64,000 nucleotides of DNA, from contig OY821520.1 in the NCBI GenBank assembly GCA_963682025.1, forward strand, positions 240,519,414-240,583,413. The letters are read 5' to 3'. Within the stretch, counting starts at the first letter, position 1. Each line of letters starts with the position of its first letter. A program made the position numbers and the translations under genes. Under the pieces are notes generated by a model. That model did no database searches, was not told the origin of the DNA, and saw only the letters and a program-made list of their open reading frames with translations. Below are positions 33,471-44,168 of this stretch, piece after piece. The stretch comes from Cordilura impudica. Taxonomy: Eukaryota > Arthropoda > Insecta > Diptera > Scathophagidae.

Positions 33471-33961
33471 TTTTCTATTAGAAACAATGTAGCATGTACA
33501 AAAAAAAAATGCATTTTAAATATTGTGTTTGCAAAACACACTCATGATTTGAAATGCAAACGACAGAGCATAATAATTTTTCTCTCTCGTTTTTGATAGT
33601 TCATTATTTTCAGGGTTGTCAACCTTAAAATATCAAAAAGCACTAAACCGACAAAAATCGCATAATTTGAAAAAAAAAACACTATATTTTCCATTTTTAA
33701 TTTTGTTTTTTTCAGTACAAGCCCTGTTGTCCTGAATGCTTGGGGGTGAGAGCAGTCCCGATAATTAAATGTTTCATTAAAACTAGAAATTTTTATCTTT
33801 CGGAACAGAAATTTTCTTCTTTCAATCCATTTTTAATGTGAAGTAAAGCATTAACTGAATGTAATGGCAATGGATTTCTTATTTTGGATTAGAAAAGGTT
33901 CATGTCGCTCTCAACTTTAGCGTTTAAATAAGAAAGCGACAAAAGTTTAATATCGAGATTA

Positions 33962-34322
33962 TGTAGCGTAACACGACTTTCGTAGTGTGCTGTATAATAC
34001 CCACACTGCATAGCGTACAATATTTGCAAATGCGGAAATAACAAATATCAATATTGTTGACCACTGCATTTGCAAAACATTGTATGACTGCGTATATTGT
34101 TATTGTATGTTGTTGTTACGCTGGCACACTTATGTTTATGCTGACCCAAGTGCAGGTAACACATTGTTGTTAATATAGGTTGAAAATATGTATATAAAGA
34201 AGAACATTTTATAATCAATTAATCATTAATAATTTAGCATTAAAAGACTCAGCTCCTAGATAGAGCTGAAGCATAAATAAAATAAATACTATTAAACTAA
34301 AAAAACTATCTTGTCTGCTATA
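33962..34322 (+). repeat. 5' LTR
   Basis: 361 bp, starts TGTAGCGTAACACGAC and ends TTGTCTGCTATA. It matches the 3' LTR except mainly for about 10 extra bp near 34089 (ACTGCGTATA context). Confidence 0.93.
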
Positions 34323-35142
34323 TGGCGATCCTGCCAGTGCTCCTTAGATGAGCATTGTAAAAAAAAAAATATATATATATATTACGAAAAAATATATATA
34401 TAATACAAATTGAGCAATCCTGAAAATAATAAAAAAAAAATAAAAAAAAAACGCATAATAATATTGTCCTGGTGGATCAGCCACAACGATCCATCAGCTG
34501 CGTTGAAGGAAGATACTGTCTGGCCTAAAGACAGTGGAGATTGCATAATCAATGGCGGAAGGGCCAAAACATATCTTCATAGAAGAGTACAGAAGAAAGA
34601 CGGGCCAGCAGAAAACGAAGGAAAAACACATCAAAAGACCCCTGGTATATATCAATATACACATCAATATGCCCCTAATAAAACAACGAACAGGTAGTTC
34701 ATCCTAGTTTTACCAAAAACAAAAAAAAAAAAAAAAAAAAGTGGAGCATCCCGTTATGCACCCGTAGGCCAGAAAGCGTTAACCGCTCTTGGCAAATAAA
34801 TAAATAAAAAAAAAAAAAAAATTTTAAATAGAAAATAAAAACAGTAATTTGTAAGAAAAAATCCACAAAGGAATGCAGTTCAATTAATCTAATTTTTTTT
34901 GAAAAGGTTATATTTAATCTTGATGATATTAAATTAGAATGAAATATTTTATAAATTAAATATATACATAAATAAAACTGATGCATGTAAAATAGTATAA
35001 GCTATTGATAAAAATAATGAATTACTAGGGAAGATATATAATTAGCAAGATATAAGATTCGGTTAAATTATTGAGGCAGTCAGAAAAATATTTAATAGAA
35101 ATAAATAATAGAAAAAAAATACAAAATAAATAGCGAAGGAAA
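34323..35142 (+). other. Leader of the LTR element with primer-binding site
   Basis: TGGCGATCCTGCC begins directly after the 5' LTR; the TGG start fits a tRNA 3' CCA end, though I cannot name the tRNA. The remaining 800 bp is AT-rich with poly-A tracts and no supported long ORF. Confidence 0.7.
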
Positions 35143-35361
35143 ATGGGAGGTCGTCAATCAAAAATAGAGAATCCCAATGCAAATGTTATTAATGAAGTAG
35201 AAATAAAAGAAGACTCAATCGACCTAAAATTAATTGAGTGTTGTTTACTAATAATAACCGTACTGATTAGCTTAAATTTTGCATTACATATTTATGCCTT
35301 AAACACCAAGAAATTGAAAAAGAAATATTTGAGCAGAGCCAATGACTTAAACAAAATTTAA
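35143..35361 (+). CDS. Small ORF upstream of gag: acylated/membrane-anchor-like peptide
   Basis: 72 codons with their own ATG. The N-terminus MGGRQSK fits the N-myristoylation pattern (Gly2, Ser6). Residues about 30-50 (IECCLLIITVLISLNFALHI) are a strong hydrophobic helix, followed by a basic tail KKLKKKYLSR. The stop lies 11 bp before the gag ATG. I recall similar small proteins ahead of gag in some insect Ty3/gypsy elements, but know no tested function; a membrane tether for Gag assembly is inference. It has no frameshift and its own start, so it is probably translated. Confidence 0.65.
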   Translation: MGGRQSKIENPNANVINEVEIKEDSIDLKLIECCLLIITVLISLNFALHIYALNTKKLKKKYLSRANDLNKI

Positions 35362-35372
35362 ATAATTTTCCC

Positions 35373-36503
35373 ATGGATTGGCAAGAAATAATTCAGAAGG
35401 TGAGACTAATCAAAGAGGAGTTCGACAAATCTTATAAATGTTTAAATATAGATAGAAGCACAAAAGAGGAAACAATAATAAAACATATTAGAATCTTATG
35501 CGAAAAGTTAGAACAAATCAGGGTTTTGCTAAATGCAAATTATAACAGACTCACGACACCACATAGGACAGCTGCTGAAAGTTTTTTCTTAGATGTCAAG
35601 ACTAGAATCCTGATTATATCATCTAAGAAGGGTGTTAAGGTAAAATTACCAGGTAAACTACACGAAGAGGTAAAATTCTTAGTAGAAACTGAAAATTCAG
35701 AGAATATTGGAACCTCTTTGGAAAGTACAGAAGTAAAAATGACACAAACAGTCGTTGACTTTCTGAACACAGCTTCAAAGCTGATCATAGAATTTGATGG
35801 AAAACCAGAAAATTTACGTTCCTTTATAGACTCGTTACAGTTAATAGAATCCATCAAAGGTGACCACGAATCTATCGCAGTCTCTTTAATAAAAACAAAG
35901 TTAAAGGGAAGTGCAAGAAATTTAATAGGTAATGAACAAACCATTACTGAGATAATACATAAACTAAAAAACTCAGTAAAGGGCGAGTCGGTTGAGGTAT
36001 TGACAGCAAAAATAATGAATACCCGACAAAACAATAAAACTGCCAATAACTATTGCAGTGAAATAGAGAATTTAACGAAGTCATTAGAAAATGCCTATTT
36101 ATCAGATGGTTTGCCATGCGAATTGGCATGTAAATATTCAACACAGGTTGCAGTAAAGGCACTAACCAAAAATTGCACCATCGATAAAGTTAAACTTATC
36201 ATGGAAGCAGGCCAATTCAGTAACATGAATGAGGCCGTTGGTAAATTCATAAACAGTTGCACTGAAGCAACAGGGCAACAAAATGCCGTATTGTATTTCG
36301 GGCAGAAGTTTAACCGAAATAATAACTACAGACAATATCGTGGAAGGTACAATTACCCACGCAATAATAGTAATAACAGTAACAACGGCAGACCCCAACA
36401 AAAACCTATTCACAACAGGGTTCAACAAAATCAGAACCACAGACGTAACAGAAATTACGTCAGAGCAGCAGAGTCACATGAAAATGATTCGGAAAACTGC
36501 TAA
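35373..36503 (+). CDS. gag: Gag of the LTR retrotransposon
   Basis: 376 codons, intact, starting MDWQEIIQKV. The central region (about residues 120-300) has the retrotransposon Gag capsid pattern: FDGKPENLRSFIDSLQLIES, LIKTKLKGSARNLI and YCSEIENLTKSLENAYLSDG. There is no CCHC zinc knuckle; the C-terminus is instead rich in Asn, Arg and Gln (about 310-360, e.g. YRQYRGRYNYPRNNSNN), an RNA-binding type of tail usual in 412/mdg1-like elements. Pol follows in the -1 frame and overlaps the last 16 nt or so. Confidence 0.88.
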   Translation: MDWQEIIQKVRLIKEEFDKSYKCLNIDRSTKEETIIKHIRILCEKLEQIRVLLNANYNRLTTPHRTAAESFFLDVKTRILIISSKKGVKVKLPGKLHEEVKFLVETENSENIGTSLESTEVKMTQTVVDFLNTASKLIIEFDGKPENLRSFIDSLQLIESIKGDHESIAVSLIKTKLKGSARNLIGNEQTITEIIHKLKNSVKGESVEVLTAKIMNTRQNNKTANNYCSEIENLTKSLENAYLSDGLPCELACKYSTQVAVKALTKNCTIDKVKLIMEAGQFSNMNEAVGKFINSCTEATGQQNAVLYFGQKFNRNNNYRQYRGRYNYPRNNSNNSNNGRPQQKPIHNRVQQNQNHRRNRNYVRAAESHENDSENC

Positions 36504-36616
36504 AATCCTCTGAGATATATCATAATAACAATACCAACTACATATACAACCTTAACCTCAGCTTAAGTTTTTATGTTAATATAAAAATTAACGACACGAA
36601 CAACACGGTAACACTG

Positions 36617-39600
36617 TTGGTAGATACAGGAGCAGACATTTCGGTTATAAAAACTAAACATTTTTATCAAACACAAATTAACAGAAACAGAACAACCGCA
36701 TTGAGTGGAATAGGACAGGGTAAAATTCGTTCAATAGGTAATGTATTTATTGACCTAAAATTTAGAGGTTTTTTGATACCACATGATTTCCAAGTAGTAC
36801 AAAATAATTTTCCAATACCTTGCGACGGTATCCTTGGAATGGATTTTTTTAAGAAGTATAAATGTATACTAGATTTCAATGGGAACCATGATTACCTCGT
36901 ACTACGACCACCCAATCTGTCACATGTAATAGAAATTCCACTTACGAACGGCTTCAATGGAATAACACTCCCACCAAGGTCAGAAGTGATTCGTCAAATC
37001 AGGTTTCCGGAGCTTGAAGACGATGTACTAATACCAAATCAAGAAATCGTACCAGGTGTCTTTGTACCAAATACACTGGTAAAATCAAATAACGCATTGG
37101 TTCGTTTTTTAAATACCACACATAAAATAGTAACAATTAGGCAAAATAACATAAAAACCGAGAAAATGTCTGACTATGAAATAGTAAAACAAAAACCACA
37201 TGAAAATAGCCAAAGAAAATCTGAAGTTTTGGACCTTTTGAAGGGAAACTTTCCTGAACAGTTCAGAACAATTTTAACTAAGCTTTGTTTAGAATACAAT
37301 GATATTTTTGGCTTAGGGACTGAAACAATTACTACCAACAATTTCTATGAACAAAAACTGAGAGTAAATGATAATCAACCAACGTATATTAAAAATTATC
37401 GCATACCAGAATCTCATAAGGAGGAAATAAACAAACAGGTTGAAAAACTAATAGATGACAAGATAATCGAACCATCATTTTCGGAATACAATAGCCCAAT
37501 TCTGTTGGTACCAAAGAAATCACTTCCCGGAACAGATGAAAAAAGATGGCGCTTGGTGATAGATTATAGGCAGATAAATAAAAAACTAATATCAGATAAA
37601 TTCCCGTTGCCTAGAATAGACGATATTCTAGACCAACTAGGTAGAGCAAAATATTTTTCTTGTTTGGACTTGATGTCCGGGTTTCATCAAATTGGTTTGG
37701 AAAATAACTCTAGAGACTTGACGTCATTTTCAACAAACAATGGTTCATACAGATTTACTAGACTACCATATGGCTTAAAAATAGCACCGAATTCATTCCA
37801 AAGAATGATGACATTAGCCTTCAGTGGTCTGAAGCCGAATCAAGCATTCCTATATATGGATGACTTGGTTGTATTGGGATGTTCTGAAAAACATATGCTT
37901 TCAAATTTGAAGGATGTATTTGATCTTTGCCGTAAACACAATCTTAAACTACACCCCCAAAAATGTTCATTCTTTGTGAGAGAGGTAACCTACCTTGGCC
38001 ACAAATGTACTGATAGAGGAATATTACCGGATGATAGTAAATATTCGGTGATAGAAAATTACCCGACGCCTACGGACGCCGATAGCGCACGAAGGTTTGT
38101 CGCGTTTTGCAACTATTACCGACGATTTATTAGAAACTTCTCTGAATATTCCAGACACCTTACAAGGCTATCCAAAAAGGGAGTACCATTTCAGTGGACA
38201 AAAGATTGTGAGTGCGCGTTTAAATACTTAAAGAAGGCATTAATGAGCCCAACATTGCTTCAGTACCCAGACTTTACGAAGGAATTTTGCATAACAACAG
38301 ATGCGAGTAAGCATGCTTGCGGTGCAGTTTTAACACAGGAACATGAAGGTAGACACCTACCTGTGGCCTATGCATCTAAAACTTTCACTAAAGGCGAAAG
38401 CAACAAATCGACCATTGAACAGGAATTAACTGCCATACACTGGGCTGTCACATATTTCAGACCATATATATATGGAAAACATTTTTCGGTCCGAACAGAC
38501 CATAGACCACTTTCATACCTGTTCTCCATGAAAAATCCAAGTTCTAAGCTAACGAGAATGAGACTCGATCTGGAGGAATATTTCACAGTAGAATATCTCA
38601 GGGGAAAAGATAATTATGTTGCCGACACACTGTCGCGCATTACAATAAATGACTTAAAGGATATTAACGACAAGATTTCATCCGTTTTAAGGGTCACGAC
38701 AAGATCGATGACTAAGGAAGAGAAAATTAGTAAACCAGTAGTAAATCAGCAAAATATCAATAATAATAATAAGCCCAAGGTATATATACCATTGAATAAT
38801 ATAGACGTCAAAAGATATTATAAATTAAAGATTTTACCCAACAGATGTTACATCAAAAAGGGCAAATCCATATATGCTAGCATAAGAATAGATGATTTGT
38901 TTACTAAAGGGAATATTGACTTAGGACAATTTTTCCCTAGGCTAGAACGAATAGCCTGTAAACTAAATATTAATAAGATTCAAATTTCACCACATGAGAA
39001 GATTTTCGAATTTGTCTCGATAAGTGAATTTGAGAATATGGGCAATAAAACACTGAATGAAATCAGAATAGCGCTATTAAACGAAGTAACTAAAATTGAT
39101 AACACGAATGCAAAGGCAATACGTGAGATAATGCTGAAATACCATGATGATCCTATAGAAGGAGGACATTGTGGGATATATAGAACCACTGAGAAGATCA
39201 GGAGATACTATTACTGGAAAAATATGACAAAAGACATTGCCAAATATGTGAAAACATGCCATAAATGTCAATTGGCTAAAACGGAGAAACATATAAAAAG
39301 TCCAATGATAATAACAGAGACACCAAATAGGGCTTTTGATACGGTGTACGTAGATACAATTGGACCATTTCCAAAGTCAATTTATGGAAATGAATATGCA
39401 GTCACAATGATATGTGACTTAACTAAATACTTGGTAACAATACCAATAAAAGATAAATCAGCTAAGACGATCGCAAAAGCGATATTTGAAAATTTTGTGC
39501 TTATATACGGTCCAATGAAGGCGTTCACTTCGGATATGGGCACAGAATACAAGAACTCTATACTGACAGAGCTTTGCAACCTATTGAAGGTAGATAAACG

Positions 39601-40162
39601 CACATCGACAGCATATCATCACCAGACACTAGGTACGATAGAAAGAAGTCACCGGACTTTTAACGAATACGTACGAAACTACATATCAGTAGATAAAGAC
39701 GACTGGGATGAATGGCTCAAATATTTCACGTACTGTTTTAACACTACACCATCTACAGTACATGATTATTGCCCTTATGAGCTTATTTTTGGAAAAATTC
39801 CAAACAATTTTAGACAATTTAGTGAAGTAGATAGAGTTGCACCACTTTATAATATAGATAATTATGCTAAGGAAATTAAATTTAGATTAGAAGTAGCAAT
39901 AGATAGAGTTAAAAAACTATTAGACATAAATAAAATAAAACAAAAAATTAATTATGATAAAACAAAATTAGATTACAATTTTAAAATAGGAGATTTAGTC
40001 TTGGTAAGAAATGATGCAGGACATAAGTTAGAGATGGCATATAAAGGGCCATATAAAATTAAGAAAATAGATTTCAGAAATAATGTAACCATAGTTGATA
40101 AGAAAACAAATAAAGAACAAATAGTTCATAAAAATAGACTTAAGTTATACAATATTAAATAA
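36617..40162 (+). CDS. pol: Pol polyprotein (protease, RT, RNase H, integrase) of the LTR retrotransposon
   Basis: The frame is open from about 36488, in -1 relative to gag; numbering here is from 36617. Protease VDTGADISVI (2-11) and GILGMDFF (71-78). RT: LVIDYRQINKK (313-323), FSCLDLMSGFHQIGL (347-361), YMDDLVVLG (413-421). RNase H TTDASKHACGAVLTQ (560-574). Integrase zinc domain His843, His851, Cys881, Cys884; catalytic Asp913, Asp973 and Glu1009. Order PR-RT-RH-IN defines the Ty3/gypsy type. It ends at VHKNRLKLYNIK with no chromodomain seen. No stop or shift interrupts it. The first TTG is not a natural start; expression probably depends on -1 frameshifting from gag. Confidence 0.95.
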   Translation: MVDTGADISVIKTKHFYQTQINRNRTTALSGIGQGKIRSIGNVFIDLKFRGFLIPHDFQVVQNNFPIPCDGILGMDFFKKYKCILDFNGNHDYLVLRPPNLSHVIEIPLTNGFNGITLPPRSEVIRQIRFPELEDDVLIPNQEIVPGVFVPNTLVKSNNALVRFLNTTHKIVTIRQNNIKTEKMSDYEIVKQKPHENSQRKSEVLDLLKGNFPEQFRTILTKLCLEYNDIFGLGTETITTNNFYEQKLRVNDNQPTYIKNYRIPESHKEEINKQVEKLIDDKIIEPSFSEYNSPILLVPKKSLPGTDEKRWRLVIDYRQINKKLISDKFPLPRIDDILDQLGRAKYFSCLDLMSGFHQIGLENNSRDLTSFSTNNGSYRFTRLPYGLKIAPNSFQRMMTLAFSGLKPNQAFLYMDDLVVLGCSEKHMLSNLKDVFDLCRKHNLKLHPQKCSFFVREVTYLGHKCTDRGILPDDSKYSVIENYPTPTDADSARRFVAFCNYYRRFIRNFSEYSRHLTRLSKKGVPFQWTKDCECAFKYLKKALMSPTLLQYPDFTKEFCITTDASKHACGAVLTQEHEGRHLPVAYASKTFTKGESNKSTIEQELTAIHWAVTYFRPYIYGKHFSVRTDHRPLSYLFSMKNPSSKLTRMRLDLEEYFTVEYLRGKDNYVADTLSRITINDLKDINDKISSVLRVTTRSMTKEEKISKPVVNQQNINNNNKPKVYIPLNNIDVKRYYKLKILPNRCYIKKGKSIYASIRIDDLFTKGNIDLGQFFPRLERIACKLNINKIQISPHEKIFEFVSISEFENMGNKTLNEIRIALLNEVTKIDNTNAKAIREIMLKYHDDPIEGGHCGIYRTTEKIRRYYYWKNMTKDIAKYVKTCHKCQLAKTEKHIKSPMIITETPNRAFDTVYVDTIGPFPKSIYGNEYAVTMICDLTKYLVTIPIKDKSAKTIAKAIFENFVLIYGPMKAFTSDMGTEYKNSILTELCNLLKVDKRTSTAYHHQTLGTIERSHRTFNEYVRNYISVDKDDWDEWLKYFTYCFNTTPSTVHDYCPYELIFGKIPNNFRQFSEVDRVAPLYNIDNYAKEIKFRLEVAIDRVKKLLDINKIKQKINYDKTKLDYNFKIGDLVLVRNDAGHKLEMAYKGPYKIKKIDFRNNVTIVDKKTNKEQIVHKNRLKLYNIK

Positions 40163-40351
40163 ACGATATGCATTCTTTTCTTTAAATCTATATTTGTAAA
40201 TAAAATAAAATAAATTTATTGTAAAATGTGAAACTTGCACTTGATACAACCACAAAAAAAAAAAAAAAAAAAAAAAAACCCAACAGTACAAATAATAAAA
40301 GAATGTCCATAGAACAAAATGTTATATGAACATTCTTATAAAAAAGGAAGG

Positions 40352-40701
40352 TGTAGCGTAACACGACTTTCGTAGTGTGCTGTATAATACCCACACTGCA
40401 TAGCGTACAATATTTGCAAATGCGGAAATAACAAATATCAATATTGTTGACCACTGCATTTGCAAAACATTGTATGTTGTTATTGTATGTTGTTGTTACG
40501 CTGGCACACTTATGTTTATGCTGACCCAAGTGCAGGTAACACATTGTTGTTAATATAGGTTGAAAATATGTATATAAAGAAGAACATTTTATAATCAATT
40601 AATCATTAATAATTTAGCATTAAAAGACTCAGCTCCTAGATAGAGCTGAAGCATAAATAAAATAAATACTATTAAACTAAAAAACTATCTTGTCTGCTAT
40701 A
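40352..40701 (+). repeat. 3' LTR
   Basis: 350 bp, the same start and end as the 5' LTR, preceded by the purine run AAAAAAGGAAGG (about 40340-40351), the likely plus-strand primer. It is about 11 bp shorter than the 5' LTR, including one A-run difference. Confidence 0.93.
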
Positions 40702-41547
40702 ATTAGCTACAGCTTCAAATGGATTTAAATCAGTGGCATCCTGATGTGATTTCACTTCATTCCAAAATTCAATTGTGGATTCAGTATTTTGCCATTTCAT
40801 CAGGTGGATTATTTGCCATCCATTTTCAATACTTGACAAAATTTCAAAATTAGATTCGACTTGTGATGATAACAGCAAATAAGGATTTGGTGTCACTGAT
40901 GTTAAAAAAATACACTAAGCACTAACTCGAAAAATTTTCGCGTCAAAAATTTTAAAAAGCACTAAAAACAGTGCTAAAAGCACTAAGTTGACAACCCTGA
41001 TTATTTTATTCACTCTTTTATTTGCCTTGTTGAGATAAGAGAACTGTGCGTATTTGATTTCTGCGTATTTTTAAAAATTGTAAAGCTAGCAGCAAATTTA
41101 TTAGATGAAAACTGCAAAAACAATAACGGTTACTTTCTTAACATGAGCACTATGCATTTAGATATGATTTTGTTAAGATTTTATTTATGAAAAAATTCTT
41201 TAGCGTTTTAACGATCATTGCAGTGCAAAATTTTATGTTATGTGTTATGTGAGTTGTGCCCCCACATTTTACAAATTATGAAATAAAGTTTTAGTTGGTA
41301 AGCTTTTATATATTATTCTTTTAAATTTGAAAACATGAAATAGAATAAAAATGTAAACCTTCAGTTACCATTAAATTTTTTATACATATTGTATCAACCA
41401 CTTCATAAAATTTTTTTCATAAAAGTATGTTTTGAAAAATAATTCAGTTGAACTTTAAAATTTTGTTTAAAAAAATTAAAAACTAAAATTGGCAAATTGG
41501 ACGATTTTTAATTATATCTCATGTTCATTTTATTGAAATTAACTGGT

Positions 41548-41973
41548 AAAGGCCCATTTACATGATACCACTCAGTCGTATGATTTTTCGAAATAAAAAT
41601 CCGATGAAATTCATCGGACTGTCATAAAGTCGTACCGACATTATTTCTGCATACTTAGGCCATTTACACCATAACACTCAAGTCTTATGAAAACAACTGT
41701 TTAGAATAATAAGCAAATTTATTTTGAAATTTATATTTTATTTTCACTTTCTTTGTTTTTGTTTACCATTTTTTTAATATTACCAAAAAAAAACAACTCT
41801 GGTCCGATGAAAATGGCAAGTTTTTAGAAATGTTTCAAAAACCATCGGACTCCGAAAATGAAATCCTACAGACTGTCAATTTCATAACAAAAGCTTTTTA
41901 CATCATACGACTTTTTCATAATACTCGAATTTCTGACAGATCGTATTACAAAGTGTGATAGTGTAAACTGGCC
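41548..41973. mobile_element. MITE family M5, copy b (two modules)
   Basis: 41658-41973 has ends GGCCATTTACACCATAACAC and (reverse) GGCCAGTTTACACTATCACA with TTA on both sides (41655-41657, 41974-41976). The module at 41548-41657 matches 30291-30402, including ATCCGATGAAATTCATCGGA. Inserted in the 5' region of hAT B. Confidence 0.75.
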
Positions 41974-42021
41974 TTAATACTCAACATATATCGGTCCCGC
42001 TTTTTACTTTTAAGGAATTAA

Positions 42022-43839
42022 AATGGCATCAACGAGCAATAAAAAACGTAAGATAGGTGATGAAAACAGAAAATTCCAGTCCGAATGGACACACAACTTC
42101 GGATTTTTTGAAAATAAGGGCATACCTACATATATGCCTCATTTGCAAAATTACTGTACCAAATAACAAACTTTACAATTTAAGTAGACACCATGAAAAA
42201 TTTCACTCATAATTTGCCAAAGATTATCCCCTTAATACTAATCTTAGAGAGACTAAACTGAAGGCATTGCAGTCAAATATTGAAAAAGAACAGAACATTA
42301 TTTCGTCTTTTAGCCATGGAAAGGCCAGATCACTTGAAGCAAGTTACATAATAGCTTGGGATATTGCCCGTGATAAACGTCCTGATGGGGAAGCAGAGTT
42401 AAGAAAACACCCTATGAAGAAGGTTATGAGCATTCTCGACCCTGATAACAAAAAGCTGCATAAAGCGATAGATAAGCTTTCTTTATCACGGCACACAACC
42501 GAGCGTCAGATTGGAGATATCAGAACTTTTATTGAAACAAGTTTAAAAAACGATCTAAAAAATTCTGCAGCATTTAGTTTAGCTCTTGATGAATCCACAG
42601 ATGTTAGCGACGTTTCTCAATTGGCGATCTTCATTAGGTCTGTTGAATTTAATATCACTGAAGAAATGTTAGACCTTGTAGCTCTTTCTGGAACAACGCG
42701 AGGCATTGATGTAAAAAATGAGCTTTTCGAAGTAATTAACAAATTTGAATTGCCACGAGATAAACTTATTAGTGTTGCCACAGATGGAGCACCTGCAATG
42801 GTGGGTAAAAATCAAGGTTTGATTGGTCTTTTAAATAAAGATCCAGATATCCCACATTATCTACCAATTCACTGTATTATTCATCGGGAGCATCTTGTTT
42901 CAAAATTTTTTAAATTTGAAAACGTTTGTAAAGTAGTAGTAGAAATTGTAAATTTTATCAGAACAAACGCTAAATCTCATTGTCGTTTAAAAATTTTATT
43001 ATGGAGTTACAAGAAGTTGAGGAAAACAATGAGTTATTAAGCGATGTCACCATTTGGTCCATAGTGCGATGGCTATCCGTTTCTAATGTTTTGGATCGAT
43101 TTGTTGAGCTGTTACCCACAATACAGTTGTTTATAAAAGAAAAAGGAAAAATATATCCAGATCTGGAGAATGAAATTTGGATTTCAGATTTAATGTTTTT
43201 TAATTGACACAATGAACCATCTTAAATCGCATTATCTGAGTTTACAAGGCAAAGACAAAACAGTGCTTGATTTAGCTTTTGTTTATAAAAGACCTCGAAT
43301 GTAAAAAAATTAAATTTTTTCCTCTTTTAAAATTGAAGGTTAATAATATACAAGACGATAAGCTGGAAGAATACATAAATAATTTAAAACAATTTCATGA
43401 AAATTTTAAATGTAGATTTGAGGATCGCAAACAACTTCAAGCAACATTCTCAGTTTTTGTTAAGCCATTTTTGTGTGATGTCCTAAATGATGAATTTTTA
43501 TTATCCGATATAATTCTTGCAAAACCAGATGTTGGAAAATTGGAGTTGTTAGAAATGAAGGATGATATTGTATTGAAAATGCATCACAAATCAACTTTTC
43601 TAGTTCGATTTTGGAAAGTTGTTAACGAACCCCAATATCCACAATTGAAAAAAGGTGCTGCTCGTTTATTTTCAACGTTTGGCACAACGTATTGTTGTGA
43701 ATCTCTATACTCCACCATGACAAATGTAAAAAACAAAAATCGTTCACGTTTAACAAATCAACATTTTACGGAACTCATTCGGACAACTTTGACAAACTAC
43801 ACACCTGATTTTAAAGAAATAATCAAAAATTCTTCCTAA
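42022..43839 (+). pseudogene. hAT transposase of element B (SCAND3/ZBED-like), disrupted
   Basis: MASTSNKKRKIGDENRKFQS starts at 42022. A BED-type finger follows after a frameshift near 42130 (ICLICKITVPNN, then LSRHHEKFHS) with a premature stop. The main segment 42267-43040 contains FSLALDESTDVSDVSQLAIF, VATDGAPAMVGKNQGLIGLL and IHCIIHREHL. After shifts near 43000 and 43210 come IVRWLSVSNVLDRF and the hAT C-terminal region ending ESLYSTMTNVKNKNRSRLTN, stop at 43840. About 600 codons if unbroken. Non-functional. Confidence 0.88.
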
Positions 43840-44168
43840 TTTCTTTTTTATTTTTTGTTACCTATATTTTTATTTTATTTTTATATAATTCCTTTTTTTA
43901 TTTTATTTAAAATGAAATTCTTTGATCTCAAAAAAATTTAAAATATAACTATTTTTATAAATACTAATAATATTTCAGTATAAAATTTATTTGTAATGTG
44001 TATGAAATGAATTAATAAATTTTATGTTTGTTTAAAAATTGTTCTTTTTTGCTTTTTTGTTTGAAAATGAATATTTGTACAGAAATAAACTAGTGCGGCC
44101 TACCGTTATTAGGTGAAATTCCAAATGTGGCCCAACAAGCTATTTACGTGCCCACCCCTGCGATATAC

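Larger units (their letters stand above)
33962..40701 (+). mobile_element. Ty3/gypsy-type (412/mdg1-like) LTR retrotransposon, apparently intact
   Basis: 6,740 bp: 5' LTR 33962-34322, PBS at 34323, small ORF 35143-35361, gag 35373-36503, pol to 40162, polypurine tract before the 3' LTR 40352-40701. TSD ATTA at 33958-33961 and 40702-40705. There is no env-like frame after pol, and all three frames are open, so it may be recently active. Its clade is inferred from the layout, not from a tree. Confidence 0.93.
33780..40896 (-). pseudogene. C-terminal remnant of hAT C transposase, interrupted by the LTR element
   Basis: Minus strand. 40896-40706 encodes STIEFWNEVKSHQDATDLNP and FEAVAN, the beginning of the hAT dimerisation domain. 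Across the LTR element it resumes at 33957 with LLSLSYLNAKVESDMN, a stop, then IRNPLPLHSVNALLHIKNGL, the usual hAT C-terminal end. The junction carries the 4-bp duplication ATTA. The N-terminal two-thirds is missing. Confidence 0.75.
33611..40999 (-). mobile_element. hAT element C, inserted in hAT B and split by an LTR retrotransposon
   Basis: Ends CAGGGTTGTCAACCTTAAAA and (reverse complement of the right end) CAGGGTTGTCAACTTAGTGC, with TSD ATTATTTT at 33603-33610 and 41000-41007. Subtracting the LTR element leaves about 650 bp, a deletion derivative containing only the C-terminal end of a transposase on the minus strand. Confidence 0.9.
33158..44160 (+). mobile_element. hAT element B, outermost layer of a three-level nest
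   Basis: Ends CAGGTATGGGCATATGCGGC and (reverse complement of the right end) CAGGGGTGGGCACGTAAATA; 8-bp target duplication CGATATAC at 33150-33157 and 44161-44168. The total of 11.0 kb is due to nested insertions: hAT C (33611-40999, itself split by an LTR retrotransposon) and MITE M5 (41548-41973). Without these the element would be about 3.2 kb, normal for an autonomous hAT. GGCC-rich ends are seen in SCAND3/ZBED-like animal hATs. Confidence 0.92.

Noticed and set aside
33962..40701. An env gene making the LTR element an errantivirus
   Set aside because: Only about 190 bp of non-coding sequence lies between the pol stop and the 3' LTR.
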